From: Kineococcus aurantiacus
Lineage (GTDB): Bacteria > Actinomycetota > Actinomycetes > Actinomycetales > Kineococcaceae
Direction of reading: 5' to 3'
DNA: 64,000 nucleotides
Assembly: GCF_013409345.1 (NCBI RefSeq)
Contig: NZ_JACCBB010000001.1
Location: 2,418,001 to 2,482,000, forward strand
The position numbers and the translations under genes are program-made. Under the pieces are notes generated by a model that did no database searches, was not told the origin of the DNA, and saw nothing but the letters and a program-made list of their open reading frames with translations. Below are positions 62,242-64,000 of the stretch, one piece after another; the first letter of the stretch is position 1; every line of letters starts with the position of its first letter.

Positions 62242-63810
62242 TCAGTCGGCGAGCGCCACCTGGTCGCGACCGCCCTCCTTGGCCTCGTAGAGGGCCCGGT
62301 CGGCGGCGAGCAGGAGCTCGTCCGGGGTGCCCCCGTGGTCGGGGGCGGTGGCGACCCCGGCGCTGACGGTGACGCGCAGCTCCTCGACCTCCACGCGCAC
62401 CGCGGCGCACGCCACCCGCAGCTCCTCGGCCCGCGCCCGGGCGGCGCGGGCGTCGACGCGGGGCAGGAGGACGACGAACTCCTCCCCGCCGTAGCGGACG
62501 ACGTCCTCGGGCCGGGCGTGCGCGGCCAGCGCCCGCGCCACCTCGACGAGGACCTCGTCGCCGACGGCGTGGCCGTGGGTGTCGTTGACGGCCTTGAAGT
62601 GGTCGACGTCGAGCAGCACGAGCGACAGCGGCTCCCCGGTGGCGGCGGAGGCGGCGAGCCGGGTCCGCAGGTCGTCGACGAAGCGGCGCCGGTTGCGCAG
62701 GCCCGTGAGCGGGTCGCGGGCGGCCTCCTCGGCCAGCTCGGTGCGCAGCGCCTCGATGGTGACCAGCTGCGCGCGCAGCTGCGCGTTGGCGCGTTCGAGG
62801 TCCCGCGCGGCCCGGAGCTGGTCGGTGACGTCGCGGGCCACGACGACCCGCCCGAGGTGCCGTCCCCGCTCGTCGCGCAGCCGGCGGGTGCGCACGTCGA
62901 CGTCGGTCCCGCCGGGCAGCCGGACGACGACCTCGGCCTCGCCGTCGCCGACGGCCCGCACGAGCGCGGGGTCGGCGGAGCGGGCGAACGGCTCGCCCAC
63001 GACGTCCCCGCCCCGGCGCAGGAGCCGGCGGCCGGCGGGGTTGACGTCGACGAGCCGTTCGCGGGCGTCGAGCACGAACACGGCGTCCGCGACGGTCTCG
63101 ACGACGAGGGACCGGGCGACGGGCACGAGCCGCAGCAGGTCCTGCTGGAGCACGGCGTAGGCGAACAGGACGCCCGTGGCGGCGAAGGCCAGCGGCGTCA
63201 CGTCGACCTCGACGACGTCGCCGAGGAACACGACGGCGAGGTTGGCGGCGAAGGGGACGGCGATCGCGGCGAGCATGGTGGTGGCCTGCCGCCGCAGCAG
63301 GTCGCGGGTGCCGCGGCGCAGCTGCCAGACGGTGGAGGCGGCGCCGAGGACGACGGCGTAGCTGTACGCGGTGTGGACCCAGAACAGCGGCCCGGCGCTG
63401 ACGACGCGCCGCTCGGGGTCGCCGACGTGCTCGACGGTGGCGTGGAACCAGTGCGTCCAGGGGTCGACGAGCACCGCGACCAGCAGCAGCGCCGGTTCGA
63501 CGCACAGGGCCAGGGTGCGGCCCCGGCGGGCCGCGCGTCCGCTGGCGGCGTCGACGAACAGGCGCAGCGCGAGCACGGTGACGCCGACGCCGAGGAACTG
63601 CGGCACGACCAGCAGGTCCAGCCACGGCCGGGGCACGCCGGCGTTGAGCAGCACGACCGCGAGCGCCCACACCGTGACGGCGGCCAGCGCCAGGGTGAGC
63701 GGCACGGCGGCGGGGGTGTCCCGGCGCCGCCGGAAGGTCAGGACGCCCGTGGCCGCGGTGATCGCCGCGGCCACGGCGATGAGCAGCGCGAGCGGTGCCG
63801 TCGACGTCAT
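62242..63810 (-). CDS. 7TM-PAS-GGDEF diguanylate cyclase
   Basis: The 522-residue protein has seven N-terminal membrane helices (about 5-215, of the HisKA_7TM type), a PAS domain (about 225-335, with DAVFVLDARERLVDVNPAG), a short coiled coil and a GGDEF domain (about 355-515). The catalytic signature is YGGEEF, and the metal/nucleotide part is LLDVDHFKAVNDTHGHAVGDEVL; both are intact. An RxxD inhibitory site just before the signature is not obvious. It should make c-di-GMP in response to a membrane or small-molecule signal. ATG 63810. Confidence 0.92.
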   Translation of the reverse strand: MTSTAPLALLIAVAAAITAATGVLTFRRRRDTPAAVPLTLALAAVTVWALAVVLLNAGVPRPWLDLLVVPQFLGVGVTVLALRLFVDAASGRAARRGRTLALCVEPALLLVAVLVDPWTHWFHATVEHVGDPERRVVSAGPLFWVHTAYSYAVVLGAASTVWQLRRGTRDLLRRQATTMLAAIAVPFAANLAVVFLGDVVEVDVTPLAFAATGVLFAYAVLQQDLLRLVPVARSLVVETVADAVFVLDARERLVDVNPAGRRLLRRGGDVVGEPFARSADPALVRAVGDGEAEVVVRLPGGTDVDVRTRRLRDERGRHLGRVVVARDVTDQLRAARDLERANAQLRAQLVTIEALRTELAEEAARDPLTGLRNRRRFVDDLRTRLAASAATGEPLSLVLLDVDHFKAVNDTHGHAVGDEVLVEVARALAAHARPEDVVRYGGEEFVVLLPRVDARAARARAEELRVACAAVRVEVEELRVTVSAGVATAPDHGGTPDELLLAADRALYEAKEGGRDQVALAD

Positions 63811-63838
63811 CGACGCCTCCGGCCCCCCGCCGGTCCCC

Positions 63839-64000
63839 TCATCGTCCCGGCGGTGTCAGCGGCAGCCGGGGGTGCAGCAGGTGCGCGACGAGGGCGGTCC
63901 AGCCGGTCTGGTGGGTGGCCCCCAGGCCTTCGCCGGTGTCGCCGTCGAAGTACTCGTTGAACGTGATGTGGTCGCGCCACAGCGGGTCGTCGGTGGCCTC
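63839..64000 (-). CDS. MGH1-like glycoside hydrolase, C-terminal end (partial)
   Basis: The last 53 residues of a larger protein are present; the start lies beyond base 64000. The stretch [19 protein letters not shown] followed by [19 protein letters not shown] is the conserved C-terminal part of actinobacterial GH63-type/MGH1-like glucosidases, where the catalytic-domain Glu and the H-Q-T-G-W motif lie. The stop at 63839 is 28 bp after the divergent start region of the GGDEF gene on the same strand. Confidence 0.8.
   Translation of the reverse strand, partial: EATDDPLWRDHITFNEYFDGDTGEGLGATHQTGWTALVAHLLHPRLPLTPPGR

Overview
The window is 64 kb of very GC-rich DNA with dense short-spaced genes, many GTG starts and GTGA/ATGA stop-start overlaps. 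DUF4235, DUF3618, holin-X-like, ChaB, FBP-domain and SpoIIE-phosphatase proteins, together with a spore photoproduct lyase homologue, indicate a chromosomal segment of an actinobacterium. A Kineosporiaceae/Kineococcus-like organism is my best guess; this is inference from gene content only.

Layout. 1-13.1 kb: end of a response regulator with a divergent secreted DUF5666-like protein, PilZ protein, VOC-YjbR fusion, ChaB protein, a TetR/DHA2 efflux pair, PAS-GGDEF protein, a MarR/ABC-exporter pair, a PAS-GAF-SpoIIE phosphatase and two membrane proteins. 13.2-17.5 kb: a VapC remnant, GNAT, and a proline-catabolism locus (PucR-type regulator divergent from proline dehydrogenase and P5C dehydrogenase). 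17.5-18.6 kb: a three-gene envelope cluster (holin-X-like, DUF3618, DUF4235). 18.6-23.3 kb: an AT-richer island bounded by an imperfect 23-bp direct repeat, the left copy lying in a 3' fragment of tRNA-Pro. It holds a RusA-like/PD-(D/E)XK gene pair, a broken Nudix gene, and a DUF4365 nuclease-like gene coupled to a 385-aa protein of unknown family. 23.3-35.1 kb: LLM oxidoreductase, SoxR-like regulator with an apparent frameshift, a second SpoIIE phosphatase, tRNA-Gly, FBP protein, two divergent GGDEF-EAL proteins and the spore photoproduct lyase homologue. 35.2-43.9 kb: iron-type binding lipoprotein with a DtxR/IdeR-like box, alpha/beta hydrolase, a PLP fold protein lacking its lysine, TetR/VOC pair, chemoreceptor plus sugar-binding lipoprotein, OsmC. 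43.9-50.4 kb: hut operon (hutH-hutU-hutF-hutI) with a divergent IclR regulator. 50.8-64 kb: HAD-thyA-folA, DsbA-like, TerD, TetR/MFS pair, BRCT, amino-acid permease, Bcr-type MFS, M13 peptidase, 7TM-PAS-GGDEF protein and the end of a glycoside hydrolase.

How the genes work together. Two nitrogen/carbon catabolic units (proline to glutamate; histidine to formylglutamate) each have a divergent regulator and clear palindromes between the promoters. Four GGDEF or GGDEF-EAL proteins plus one PilZ protein make the segment rich in cyclic-di-GMP signalling, and a chemoreceptor beside a binding protein suggests motility. Efflux pumps are each paired with a divergent repressor over a palindromic operator. 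The nuclease-rich island is the part most likely to hold an uncharacterised (possibly defence) function. A long perfect hairpin occurs twice, 31 kb apart, and looks like a dispersed repeat family.
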